Shown here piece after piece: positions 20,097-27,403 of a DNA stretch of 64,000 nt. The first letter of the stretch is position 1. The number at the start of each line of letters is the position of its first letter. The notes beneath the pieces were generated by a model, which saw only the letters and a list, made by a program, of their open reading frames with translations, ran no database searches and was not told the DNA's origin. Made by a program: the position numbers and the translations under genes. This stretch comes from Actinobacillus equuli (lineage in GTDB: Bacteria > Pseudomonadota > Gammaproteobacteria > Enterobacterales > Pasteurellaceae): the NCBI RefSeq assembly GCF_900636745.1, contig NZ_LR134310.1, positions 2,224,501-2,288,500 on the forward strand, written 5' to 3'.

Positions 20097-20500
20097 GATT
20101 TATCCTCCGCTTCAAATTTAGAAAACTCATCAAGAAAAACAACCGGTTTGCTGCCATGCTCATAATTTCCAACAATTTTAAAATTATTAAGCAAATATCC
20201 TGTATTGCCACTTAACGTTGAGTCTTTATTAATCTTTCGAATTACGAAGAAATTCCCAACATTGAATTTTCTCACTTTTAAATGTTCATCCATTGACGCA
20301 ATGACTGCCGAACACTTTCTGCTTCCAACATAATATTCAACGATTGTTTTTCCTAGAATTACGTTGTTTTCTAGTGCTTTTTTTTCAATTTTTAAAGCAT
20401 AAATAGAATCACGGATAAATTCTAATTGCTCATTTAAATTCTTTTCTGCTTTGTTAAAAAAATTTAATTGGTTATTAATAGAAATCAATCTGTTTTCCAT
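20093..20500 (-). CDS. Phage hypothetical protein with coiled-coil N-terminus
   Basis: 135 aa from ATG 20500, which follows GGAGATAAGTAGT; a TTG five codons earlier is less likely. Residues about 5-50 (NRLISINNQLNFFNKAEKN and on) are a predicted coiled coil, then a beta-rich domain. I do not recognise a family. It overlaps its downstream neighbour by four bases. Confidence 0.6.
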   Translation of the reverse strand: MENRLISINNQLNFFNKAEKNLNEQLEFIRDSIYALKIEKKALENNVILGKTIVEYYVGSRKCSAVIASMDEHLKVRKFNVGNFFVIRKINKDSTLSGNTGYLLNNFKIVGNYEHGSKPVVFLDEFSKFEAEDKS

Positions 20501-20505
20501 ACTAC

Positions 20506-20700
20506 TTATCTCCAACGCATCACATCTTTTACTTTTTGATAGTATTCTTCTGCTTCAAATGCTGATTCTGTTTCAAAAATTCGTTGTGATTTATTGGTCT
20601 TTATATTTGTAAAAAATACGATACATTTTGATGAGTCACCGACAAAACAATCACAAACTAAATTTAAGTTTCTAGCTACTCTCGCTGAAATAATTTTCAT
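20506..20700 (-). CDS. Small phage hypothetical protein
   Basis: 64 aa, MKIISARVARNLNLVCDCFV followed by a C-terminal amphipathic segment. No family recognised. It lies in the early operon directly upstream of the coiled-coil gene, whose ribosome site it contains. Preceded by AGAGGGATATAAG. Confidence 0.55.
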   Translation of the reverse strand: MKIISARVARNLNLVCDCFVGDSSKCIVFFTNIKTNKSQRIFETESAFEAEEYYQKVKDVMRWR

Positions 20701-20748
20701 CTTATATCCCTCTAAACAAAACGCTCAAGATTTGGCTTGAAATAATGC

Positions 20749-21144
20749 TTACCCTTTGCAATTGCCGTGTTCGTTAAATACTGGCGATCCATCCTCAAAT
20801 TTGCTGTCATTACTGTTTGCTACTTCTTGCAGCGCACCTTGAATATCCATACCGAACATATGCGCAACACCGATAGCTGTTACAATTTGGTCGCAAAGTG
20901 CGTCCAGTAATTCAACTTTGTCTTCATTATCTAGCTCCACTAAATCTTCAAGTGAATCATTTCTTTTAAACCACTCACTTAATTCATAGAGTTCCTCTGC
21001 AGCAGCAAAAGTACAAAAAACATTCATCATTTCACAAGCTTCTTCAAAATGACAGCCAATCTGTACACACTTATTGCCAGCTGTTGGATTTGGCACTGCC
21101 GTTTTAAACCAGTTTGCAATTTGATTAATAGTATTTTCGTTCAT
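20749..21144 (-). CDS. MazG-like nucleotide pyrophosphohydrolase
   Basis: 131 aa, all-helical, with the paired acidic motifs of the MazG/PRA-PH superfamily: CHFEEACEM (about 31-39) and ELLDALCDQIVTAIG (about 79-93), which would bind Mg2+ and the NTP. Phage-borne members are thought to hydrolyse non-canonical NTPs or lower (p)ppGpp-related signals. The early-operon position fits a role during DNA replication. Substrate not determined. Confidence 0.65.
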   Translation of the reverse strand: MNENTINQIANWFKTAVPNPTAGNKCVQIGCHFEEACEMMNVFCTFAAAEELYELSEWFKRNDSLEDLVELDNEDKVELLDALCDQIVTAIGVAHMFGMDIQGALQEVANSNDSKFEDGSPVFNEHGNCKG

Positions 21145-21154
21145 ATTAAAATCC

Positions 21155-21418
21155 TTATTGTTTTCGCCACTCTAAATTGAATTTATCTAGTATGCTTGAT
21201 TCATGTATTCTTGTTTTATCAACATATCGGATTCTGCTTCCGACCATCGAAAATCGTGAACCGAACACTTTAATTTTTACTCTGCCATCGGGCATATTTT
21301 TAATAAAATTACAATACATCAAATATTCAATTTGAGATTTACTATTTAGACTGTGTAAACACTCTAATAAATATTCACCACTCCATTCTTCCGGTGGTTT
21401 TGTTTTAGCAATTTTCAT
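21155..21418 (-). CDS. Phage hypothetical protein
   Basis: 87 aa starting MKIAKTKPPEEWSGEYLLEC. The ATG at 21418 is preceded by GAGAGGGA and lies ten bases after the SSB stop; the longer frame to 21475 would overlap SSB by 47 bases and is rejected. Basic C-terminal half. Family not recognised. Confidence 0.6.
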   Translation of the reverse strand: MKIAKTKPPEEWSGEYLLECLHSLNSKSQIEYLMYCNFIKNMPDGRVKIKVFGSRFSMVGSRIRYVDKTRIHESSILDKFNLEWRKQ

Positions 21419-21428
21419 TATTTCCCTC

Positions 21429-21875
21429 TCAGAACGGAATATCATCAAAATTATTCTGCACTTGCTGTGCTTCACGAGCTTCTTCTTCCGTCATCACTTG
21501 TGATTTATTCTGTTTGCCAGCATTGTTTTGTGCTTGATTCTGATTCGAGCTACCCAGCATATTCATACTGCCGGCAATAATTTCTGTAATATAACGTTCC
21601 ACGCCGTTTTGGTCGGTCCATTTACGTGTTTGTAATTTCCCTTCAATATAAACCTGCGAGCCTTTACGCAAATATTTGCCGGCAATCTCGGCGAGTTTTC
21701 GATACATTACAATTTTATGCCATTCCGTACGAGTCACTTTATTTCCGGCTTGGTCGGTCCAGCTCTCACTCGTAGCGACCGACATCGAACAAACCCCTTC
21801 GCCGTTTTGCATTGTGCGTAATTCAGGGTCTTGCCCCAAATGCCCGATAATGATTACTTTATTTACTCCTGCCAT
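21429..21875 (-). CDS. ssb: Single-stranded DNA-binding protein (phage copy)
   Basis: 148-aa SSB with the OB-fold N-terminus [17 protein letters not shown], the [20 protein letters not shown] core and [14 protein letters not shown], a Gln/Asn-rich linker and the acidic tip DDIPF that recruits host replication proteins. Shorter than host SSB. It sits two genes downstream of the rolling-circle initiator and should coat the displaced strand during phage replication. Confidence 0.93.
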   Translation of the reverse strand: MAGVNKVIIIGHLGQDPELRTMQNGEGVCSMSVATSESWTDQAGNKVTRTEWHKIVMYRKLAEIAGKYLRKGSQVYIEGKLQTRKWTDQNGVERYITEIIAGSMNMLGSSNQNQAQNNAGKQNKSQVMTEEEAREAQQVQNNFDDIPF

Positions 21876-22060
21876 AAATCCCCCAAAAGCTTCATTATTT
21901 CGCTAGTTGTTTCTTTTACAAATTTAGTACCATCAACAGAACTAACATACGAATTAGCTTTATTTAATGTCGTTTCGCCAACTTTCGTGATGTGTGAAAC
22001 ATTAAAATAAATTTTTTCGCCCTTGGGTGAATGTAAACAAATCCAATACAAAATTTTCAT
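21863..22060 (-). CDS. Small phage hypothetical protein
   Basis: 65 aa, [20 protein letters not shown] then a mixed alpha/beta tail. It overlaps the SSB start by 13 bases and follows the initiator gene by 16 bases, so it belongs to the same operon. No family recognised. Confidence 0.55.
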   Translation of the reverse strand: MKILYWICLHSPKGEKIYFNVSHITKVGETTLNKANSYVSSVDGTKFVKETTSEIMKLLGDLWQE

Positions 22061-22076
22061 TACGTAACCTCACTTT

Positions 22077-24326
22077 TTAACAAATCTCAACCTCAACACC
22101 ATCAAATCTGATGCTGTCGTTACCCATAAAACTTACTGTTTCGCCTAAAATTAAGCGTTTTTTTCGTTCGTCAGTTATCCAACGCCCACCGATTCCACGC
22201 AATTTAAGTGCAAAATTTAAACGATTCACGGCTTCGCTATTTTTTTGCAAAAATTCAGCCGTATTTAGGTTACAGTTATTGACACAAGTCCAAGCGGAGC
22301 TGCGCTCCGTACTTGTAGCTTCGCTCTCGCTCGCTTGATTGTTGTCTAAATCCGCAACTTTGCGAACTTTAGCCCAACGCTTCAAACGAGTTTTAACGAA
22401 ATCATTAATCGACTTAGCCGCATTGCGTAAGCCGTCAATTCTTTTTCTTGGTTCTCCGAATTTTCCTTCCTCCATTTGCTCGTAATGGATTACCGCAACC
22501 GCATCACTGCGTGCGCCACCATTTTGCTTTTCCATATAAAAAGCATAGTCGCCCAGGTCTGCACCTAAACGCATTTCTTCGAGTTTCTCATCGTTGATTT
22601 GCCCTGCAAGACAACGACGTAATTCACGCCACACGCTAATTGAGCCTGTGCCGTAAAACTGGAATTGACGGAAGCCCCAAAGACTCGCCCACGCACGCAC
22701 ACGTTTAGCGTTATCTTTGAGTGATAAACTCTCTACCTCATCTGAGAATGAGTCTGACTCGTCAAAACCATCAATATTTTTAGAAATATACTTAGCGATA
22801 TAAGCAGTAGCCGAACCTTTCGATTTATCGCAACGTTCAACTTTGCAGCGGTGTTCTTCCGCACCTTTTTCATCCCCGTCCACCTCTAAGGCTTTTTCAC
22901 GGAAAAGTGCCATCGCCTCGTCTATATGCTTAGTTTGAACGTAGAAAAGCAAATGCCAGTGCGGCGTGCCGTCGTGATGAGGCTCCGCAACTCGCATACC
23001 TTTAAAATCAATGTCACGTTTTGCTAAAAGCGCGCGATATTGCGCCCAAACCTTATTTAAATAAGCTTGAGTTTGTTTCGGGCTAGCGCCTGACCATTTT
23101 TTATTTTGACCACCTTTAGAATGTTGCGCGTGAAAAGAAGAGGGCGCAGTAAGCGTTAAAAATAACGCTTCGTAGCAGTTCTCTTCCGCCCACTCTTCAA
23201 CACCACGCAAGCGGGTCATCATTTCTAGTCGGCGCAAACTTGGGTTTGTTGATGAGCGCAAGAACATATCGAACAACTCAATTTGTTCATCCGGGTTGTC
23301 CACGTTTACTAAAATCTGACTACGTAAAAAATCATAGTTTTTACGCATTTGCGTGCGCCATTCGCCGAACGCATGATTTGAAATATAAGGCGCAACATCT
23401 TTGCGCACATCGCCGCAAGCAATCGCTAAATGCTCAATCATCTGCTTTTGAGCTTTTTGAAATAGCTTTTTCCAAAAGCCGGAAAATGAAATCTTATTTA
23501 AAGCGATTTCAATACTTTTAATGTTCGGTTTTCGTTTTTCGCCGCACTTTTGAAAAGCCGCCCAATACGGCATATCAAAACCAATCGTTTCACAGAGTGC
23601 GCCACATTCGCCGTAAATAGCAATAAGCACGCCTTCCGCTTCCGCATCGGAATAGCTTTTGCCACTGTTGGCGCACTCTGTGAAAAGATCGCGAATCGTC
23701 ATGCTAAAAATATCTGCGAGCTTATTCGCAAATACCTCCAGTTTTGACTGAGAGATAAGATAAAACGGCAAAGCAGACTGACGGATGGTTGCCGCAGCCT
23801 TTAACTGTTTAGCTTGATTGTCAGCCCATTGCATACGGGCCTTAGGAGAGAGTTGAATCCAATCTAAATTAAAATGATATTGCGCAAACACTTTGTTTAA
23901 GCGAGATTCAACCAAGTCACGTAAAAAAGTAGTGGCGTGCACTCGTTGTTTGTTACCAACCTCAAAACCGATCGAACCGTCATCTTTAACCGAACGATAT
24001 TCACGCAAGTAGAGTTTGCGGAAGTATTCACGCTGACGTTGGCGTGGCAAACGCTGAATTAAAGATTCAACGTAATCAAAGGTGTTTTTCGGCAGTAAGT
24101 CGAATAACTCAAGCTGTAAATCGGTAACTACGCCTTTATGAGCTTCTAAAAACTGGTCTTTCTGAAATGCTTTAACCGCTTCGGGGTTTACCTCAAGCGG
24201 TCGGATTGCTTGCTGATTTTGCAAAAACTGATCGTTCAACTGTGCTTCACGTGCATAATATGCCGACCAGTCCCAAGCGGGCCCGGCAAGCAAATCATCG
24301 TGAGTATTAAATAATTGAGCGTTCAT
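22077..24326 (-). CDS. P2 gpA-type replication initiation endonuclease
   Basis: Nicks the phage origin and stays bound to the 5' end to start rolling-circle replication. The 749-aa protein belongs to the phage_GPA family. Visible catalytic parts are the metal-binding HUH-like HWH at 456-458 within EPHHDGTPHWHLLF, and a paired-tyrosine motif YIAKY with Y509 and Y513, equivalent to the two active tyrosines of P2 gpA. In P2 the origin lies inside gene A, so ori is probably within this gene. It is encoded leftward, away from the structural genes, unlike HP1. Confidence 0.92.
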   Translation of the reverse strand: MNAQLFNTHDDLLAGPAWDWSAYYAREAQLNDQFLQNQQAIRPLEVNPEAVKAFQKDQFLEAHKGVVTDLQLELFDLLPKNTFDYVESLIQRLPRQRQREYFRKLYLREYRSVKDDGSIGFEVGNKQRVHATTFLRDLVESRLNKVFAQYHFNLDWIQLSPKARMQWADNQAKQLKAAATIRQSALPFYLISQSKLEVFANKLADIFSMTIRDLFTECANSGKSYSDAEAEGVLIAIYGECGALCETIGFDMPYWAAFQKCGEKRKPNIKSIEIALNKISFSGFWKKLFQKAQKQMIEHLAIACGDVRKDVAPYISNHAFGEWRTQMRKNYDFLRSQILVNVDNPDEQIELFDMFLRSSTNPSLRRLEMMTRLRGVEEWAEENCYEALFLTLTAPSSFHAQHSKGGQNKKWSGASPKQTQAYLNKVWAQYRALLAKRDIDFKGMRVAEPHHDGTPHWHLLFYVQTKHIDEAMALFREKALEVDGDEKGAEEHRCKVERCDKSKGSATAYIAKYISKNIDGFDESDSFSDEVESLSLKDNAKRVRAWASLWGFRQFQFYGTGSISVWRELRRCLAGQINDEKLEEMRLGADLGDYAFYMEKQNGGARSDAVAVIHYEQMEEGKFGEPRKRIDGLRNAAKSINDFVKTRLKRWAKVRKVADLDNNQASESEATSTERSSAWTCVNNCNLNTAEFLQKNSEAVNRLNFALKLRGIGGRWITDERKKRLILGETVSFMGNDSIRFDGVEVEIC

Positions 24327-24502
24327 CTTTTACAAATATTGGATTGCTGAAAAAATTTAGAAATTGCATGGTCAAGTTTTAAAAAGGTCCCGACTAAAAC
24401 CTCGTCTAATACATCCCCGCAGCTACTTTTTACTTTTCGGTGTAAAGTAAAAACGGAACCGCTTTGACGGATCACAAATTTATGATTGGAGAGCAGTGCC
24501 AT
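24323..24502 (-). CDS. Small phage hypothetical protein
   Basis: 59 aa from ATG 24502 (MALLSNHKFVIRQSG), which is preceded by GGAGGAAG. The frame extends to 24532 but without a ribosome site. The stop overlaps the initiator ATG as ATGA, implying translational coupling to gpA. Beta-rich, no family recognised. Confidence 0.6.
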   Translation of the reverse strand: MALLSNHKFVIRQSGSVFTLHRKVKSSCGDVLDEVLVGTFLKLDHAISKFFQQSNICKR

Positions 24503-24620
24503 TATTGACTTCCTCCACAAACATCTGCGCAAACCGCTGATAAGCTAAAAACGCATAGTAATTGCCATATTTACACCACATGGCGTGATACAGATTTGCT
24601 TTAAATTGATTACTGCTCAT
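24480..24620 (-). CDS. Very small phage protein
   Basis: 46 aa, MSSNQFKANLYHAMWCKYGN and ending TALQS. ATG 24620 overlaps the previous stop as ATGA and is preceded by AAGGGGGATGA. It overlaps the next gene start by 23 bases in another frame and carries that gene's ribosome site. Aromatic-rich; coding is supported by start context and operon packing only. Confidence 0.55.
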   Translation of the reverse strand: MSSNQFKANLYHAMWCKYGNYYAFLAYQRFAQMFVEEVNNGTALQS

Positions 24621-25072
24621 TTCATCCCCCTTAAAATTCGGTTTGGAATAGCGACTTCAGCACGTCCAACTGTGCTTTCAGCCGCATACCCTACATTACA
24701 TATTCTTTCAAAACGTCTTTCTTTGCTTACTTCGTGTTGCCGGCGTTGATTTGCTCCGCCGATACTGTCACTAATTGCAATAATCGCACGGCGCTCTTTA
24801 GTGCTATATTCCTTTGCCGCTTTCGGTTCGGCATCGAAATCTTTAAAAGCCAATGCGCAAATCATCTTTTTAATAAGCGCATTTTCAGCTTGCCACCAAC
24901 GTTCGAAAGCTAAGTTAAAAATCACGTCTTGCTTCGTACTTTTCGGCTGAACGACTTTACGACGAGAAAGCGCAGCAAACAGCGTTTCATCCGTTTCGCC
25001 TTGTTCTCTTAATGACTGAATCTCTTTTAATGATTCCGCTTGTCGTCTTGCTAGTTCTGCCTGAATATCCAT
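24617..25072 (-). CDS. Phage hypothetical protein
   Basis: 151 aa, strongly helical and charged, beginning MDIQAELARRQAESLKEIQS with a central AFERWWQAENALIKKMICAL. Located in the early operon two bases after the next upstream gene. I do not recognise a conserved domain. Confidence 0.6.
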   Translation of the reverse strand: MDIQAELARRQAESLKEIQSLREQGETDETLFAALSRRKVVQPKSTKQDVIFNLAFERWWQAENALIKKMICALAFKDFDAEPKAAKEYSTKERRAIIAISDSIGGANQRRQHEVSKERRFERICNVGYAAESTVGRAEVAIPNRILRGMK

Positions 25073-25074
25073 AC

Positions 25075-25404
25075 TTACTTACCGCATAACAATTCTTTAA
25101 AAAGCCCGAATAATGATTCTTTCTGTGTTTTCTTCTTCGGTTTCTGTTTCTTTTGTTTTAAAAGAATTAACTGTTCTTTTAACTGCTGGTTCTGCCTAAC
25201 CACCAACCCTACTTTTCGTTCCAACTGCTTGAGCAAGTCTTCAATCTGTTCACTATTCAGCTTTGCTAACTCAACTTTATCGGCTAATTTGCTTTCAAGA
25301 TTTTGCACTCGTTTTTCGAGCAAAAACTGATTCACTCGGCGTTTGTTCATATTTTTAAACCGCTTCCAGCGGCTCTTATGTTGATAATGTAATTGCTTAC
25401 TCAT
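25075..25404 (-). CDS. Lysine-rich coiled-coil phage protein
   Basis: 109 aa with a leucine heptad region at about 27-85 (LESKLADKVELAKLNSEQIE and on) followed by a poly-basic stretch KKQKPKKKTQK. Preceded by AGGAAATTGAACA. Function unknown; high charge suggests nucleic-acid contact. Confidence 0.55.
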   Translation of the reverse strand: MSKQLHYQHKSRWKRFKNMNKRRVNQFLLEKRVQNLESKLADKVELAKLNSEQIEDLLKQLERKVGLVVRQNQQLKEQLILLKQKKQKPKKKTQKESLFGLFKELLCGK

Positions 25405-25492
25405 TGTTCAATTTCCTAAATTTTGGTTGCAAAAATCCCACCTCATAAAAAAATGAAGTGAAAAGTCGTTATTTGTAATCAGTGTGAATGAA

Positions 25493-25738
25493 TTAAATCG
25501 GCAAATTCTGCTGATTCGGGTCGATGTCTTTTAGCGGTTTTGTTGCCACCAAAGCTTCTTTTGATTCGTGATAATTTGCTAACTTCACGTTTGTGATTTC
25601 GGAAATAACCGTCATTTCAACACGATGGCAGTTATTACAAAACACGATTGATTTAACCGTGTTGACGCTTAACGCTTCCGATGTCCGGACGCTTAAATTG
25701 CTACTTTTGCAATATTTGCATTGCACATTAACCTTCAT
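25493..25738 (-). CDS. Ogr/Delta-like zinc-finger protein
   Basis: 81 aa from ATG 25738 (MKVNVQCKYCKSSNL). CKYC and FCNNCHR, about 27 residues apart, form a zinc ribbon like that of P2 Ogr, the activator of late promoters; the intervening SVRTSE and trailing EMTVISEI also fit. A TTG four codons earlier in the same frame is less likely. Its place in the early operon, just after the Cro-like gene, is unusual, since P2 ogr lies near the tail genes. Late-gene activation is inference. Confidence 0.6.
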   Translation of the reverse strand: MKVNVQCKYCKSSNLSVRTSEALSVNTVKSIVFCNNCHRVEMTVISEITNVKLANYHESKEALVATKPLKDIDPNQQNLPI

Positions 25739-25760
25739 ATTTAACCCCAATTAACCTTAC

Positions 25761-25774
25761 TTACGTTCCCCAAC
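25761..25774. repeat. Second copy of a 14-bp word found beside tRNA-Cys
   Basis: TTACGTTCCCCAAC is identical to 18476-18489, five bases after tRNA-Cys. The copies lie 7.3 kb apart in the P2-like segment, one near attL and one in the early operon leader. Confidence 0.6.
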
Positions 25775-25842
25775 ATTTGCTCGGTTATTTTTTACGTTTG
25801 CTTATGCCTACCTTGCCACGGGTAAGCGGTTTAGATTTTTAA

Positions 25843-26055
25843 TTATTTTGTTGCTTGTTCTGCTTCAAACTCCTCACAAATTTCTCTTACAGTTACTTGA
25901 CCACCAGTGGCTTTTTCGATTTTTAGTAAATATTTGCTGTCGATACCACCGCCTCTTAGCCATTTACGGACAGCCCCTTGAGTAACGCCACAAGCTTCAG
26001 CTAAGGCGGTTTGACTGCCTAAAATATTTATTGCTTTGTTTATTGTCTCATTCAT
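25843..26055 (-). CDS. Cro/YdaS-like repressor of the P2-like prophage
   Basis: 70 aa from ATG 26055 (MNETINKAINILGSQTALAE). The helix-turn-helix QTALAEACGVTQGAVRKWLRGG resembles YdaS/Cro-type antirepressors. It is the first gene of the leftward early operon, divergent from the CI-like gene with operator dyads between, the normal cro/cI geometry. It probably commits to lytic transcription. Confidence 0.75.
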   Translation of the reverse strand: MNETINKAINILGSQTALAEACGVTQGAVRKWLRGGGIDSKYLLKIEKATGGQVTVREICEEFEAEQATK

Positions 26056-26081
26056 AAGTGCCTCGAACTTAAGTTTCAAAC

Positions 26082-26150
26082 ATATTAATACTTGCGTCCT
26101 AATATTGCAACAATTATCTTAATGTTTTTTTAAAACTAAAGTATTAATAT
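26082..26150. promoter_or_regulatory. cI/cro operator region of the P2-like prophage
   Basis: ATATTAATACTT (26082-26093) and its exact reverse complement AAGTATTAATAT (26139-26150) flank the 114-bp divergent spacer. Each copy is itself built on ATTAAT. These are the likely binding sites for the CI-like and Cro-like proteins. Confidence 0.65.
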
Positions 26151-26169
26151 TTTGAATTAAGGAGGCGTT

Positions 26170-26859
26170 ATGTCTAATTTATCAAGCCGTTTGAGTAATT
26201 TATTGGCTCAAAAAAAATTATCTATGAATGCTTTTGCAAAAATGATAGGAGTTAGTCAGCGCGCTATAGCTAAAATAGTGAGTGGAGAAACTCGTTCGCC
26301 TAAAAATATCATTGAGATTGCCAATGCCTTAGGTGTGTCAGCAGAATGGCTAAAAACAGGGAAAGGGGAAGCGCCCGATTTTGCAAATCTTGCAGGAAAT
26401 CCGACCGCTTATAGTGAACCTGAAGAAAGTAGAATTCGACTTGATGTGCTAGATGTGTTTGCTTCAGCTGGGAATGGAACATTTGTAGGTGATTTGGCAG
26501 AGCTTACGCATGCAATCGAATTTGACCCAACTTATTTCATGCAAATTTTCCAACGTACGAATAGTCAAGGGCTTGCTATTATCAATGTAACAGGTGATTC
26601 AATGGAACCAACTATTAATAGTGGTGATTTGCTATTTGTTGATACGAACAAACCAGTGTATCAAGGTGATGGAATTTATGTATTCAGTTATGGCGAAATG
26701 CTTTATGTGAAGCGTTTACAGCTTGCCGGTGATAGATTACTTGTAATTTCTGACAATCAATTTTATCACCCATGGGAAATCACCAAAGAAAATGAGGGAA
26801 AACTATCTATTCACGGGAAAGTGGAGTTTTCTCAAATGAAAATTAAGAAATTAGGTTAA
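26170..26859 (+). CDS. CI-like repressor with S24 (LexA-type) peptidase domain
   Basis: 229 aa: N-terminal helix-turn-helix (about 8-65, [20 protein letters not shown]), then a self-cleaving domain with the Ala-Gly site in FASAGNGTF, catalytic Ser in VTGDSMEPT and Lys in YVKRLQ. It should hold the P2-like prophage silent and be cleaved on RecA activation after DNA damage. GGAGGCGTT precedes the ATG. True P2 repressors lack the protease domain, so induction here is likely SOS-linked. Confidence 0.9.
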   Translation: MSNLSSRLSNLLAQKKLSMNAFAKMIGVSQRAIAKIVSGETRSPKNIIEIANALGVSAEWLKTGKGEAPDFANLAGNPTAYSEPEESRIRLDVLDVFASAGNGTFVGDLAELTHAIEFDPTYFMQIFQRTNSQGLAIINVTGDSMEPTINSGDLLFVDTNKPVYQGDGIYVFSYGEMLYVKRLQLAGDRLLVISDNQFYHPWEITKENEGKLSIHGKVEFSQMKIKKLG

Positions 26860-26888
26860 TTTTTTTAGTTATTAAAATGAGGTCTTAT

Positions 26889-27071
26889 ATGAAAAAGTTT
26901 ATTTCTGCTATTTTGCTTGCCACGTCTTTAATGATGGTTGCTGATTCAGCAATGGCTGAGCGTGGTCGAAAACCTTGTTCAGGTAAAAAAGGTGGTATTT
27001 CTCATTGCTCCGGCGGTAAATTCGTTTGTAACGATGGGTCTATTTCTGGTTCTAAGAAAATCTGCCGATAA
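26889..27071 (+). CDS. Small secreted cysteine-containing protein
   Basis: 60 aa from ATG 26889 ([20 protein letters not shown]), with a signal peptide predicted to end at AMA. The mature part is about 38 residues with four cysteines in [20 protein letters not shown] and SGSKKIC. This resembles short YdcA-type periplasmic proteins of unknown role. The upstream ATG at 26877 supplies GAGG as ribosome site for 26889. It lies right after cI and before a terminator, a typical lysogenic-conversion position. Confidence 0.6.
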   Translation: MKKFISAILLATSLMMVADSAMAERGRKPCSGKKGGISHCSGGKFVCNDGSISGSKKICR

Positions 27072-27132
27072 TTAGTATAAAAAGGTGAGTTGGTTAAACT
27101 TGTTTCTGCTGTATGTTCTTAGTAAAAACTTA

Positions 27133-27157
27133 AGCCCTCAAATTGAGGGCTTCTTAT
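27133..27157 (+). terminator. Terminator after the secreted-protein gene
   Basis: AGCCCTCAAATTGAGGGCT perfect hairpin followed by TCTTATT, ending the cI transcript of the P2-like prophage. Confidence 0.8.
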
Positions 27158-27220
27158 TGAGCTAAATTTAAAAATGCATAGCGAGGCGAAGTGGTATTTA
27201 TGTAGATTTGGAGGACAGAG

Positions 27221-27303
27221 GTGAGAAAACATAATTCTACGATTTTTTATAAACAGGGTGATGCTTATGTTTTTCGTTGCCCATGTAAGGGCGTGGAATT
27301 TTT
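27221..27303 (+). pseudogene. Small P2-like gene, 5' part, cut by the Mu-like insertion
   Basis: GTG at 27221 follows GGAGGACAGAG. The frame reads RKHNSTIFYKQGDAY then VFRCPCKGVEFF and meets a stop (27308) made by prophage-end sequence. Removing the insertion and one TTTTT copy rejoins it to 61417-61459, giving HYFCSFCFLHSFP and TAA: 41 residues with CPC and CSFC, possibly zinc-binding. If the insertion model is wrong, a 29-residue protein ending at 27310 remains possible. Confidence 0.5.
27299..27303. repeat. 5-bp target duplication, left copy (TTTTT)
   Basis: TTTTT directly abuts the TG terminus at 27304 and is matched by TTTTT at 61412-61416 after the CA terminus. Low complexity weakens it as stand-alone proof. 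Confidence 0.6.
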
Positions 27304-27331
27304 TGCATAGAATCGCAGAATTTTTTGCATA
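27304..27331 (+). repeat. Mu right-end terminal inverted repeat
   Basis: Begins TGCATAGAATCGCAG and ends TTTTTTGCATA at positions 18-28. It matches the complement of 61384-61411 at 22 of 28 positions without gaps. Probable outermost transposase-binding site. Confidence 0.7.
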
Positions 27332-27366
27332 TAGAAAAAAGAGTTATGCAAAATATATCGCAAGTA

Positions 27367-27399
27367 AAACCCCCTTTAAAATCACTTTAAAGGGGGTTT
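27367..27399. terminator. Terminator after the methylase gene
   Basis: Perfect 14-bp stem AAACCCCCTTTAAA / TTTAAAGGGGGTTT with 5-nt loop ATCAC, five bases beyond the methylase stop at the prophage right end. Works in both directions, so it also shields the phage from outside transcription. Confidence 0.9.
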
Positions 27400-27403
27400 A
27401 AAT

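Larger units (their letters stand above)
18472..27303 (+). mobile_element. P2-like prophage, left segment
   Basis: Runs from tRNA-Cys through integrase, the leftward replication/early operon and the CI repressor to the junction with the Mu-like insertion. P2-type identity rests on the gpA-family initiator here and on the gpP/gpQ-type terminase and portal at 61.6-64 kb. It is interrupted at 27303 and resumes at 61412. Confidence 0.85.
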
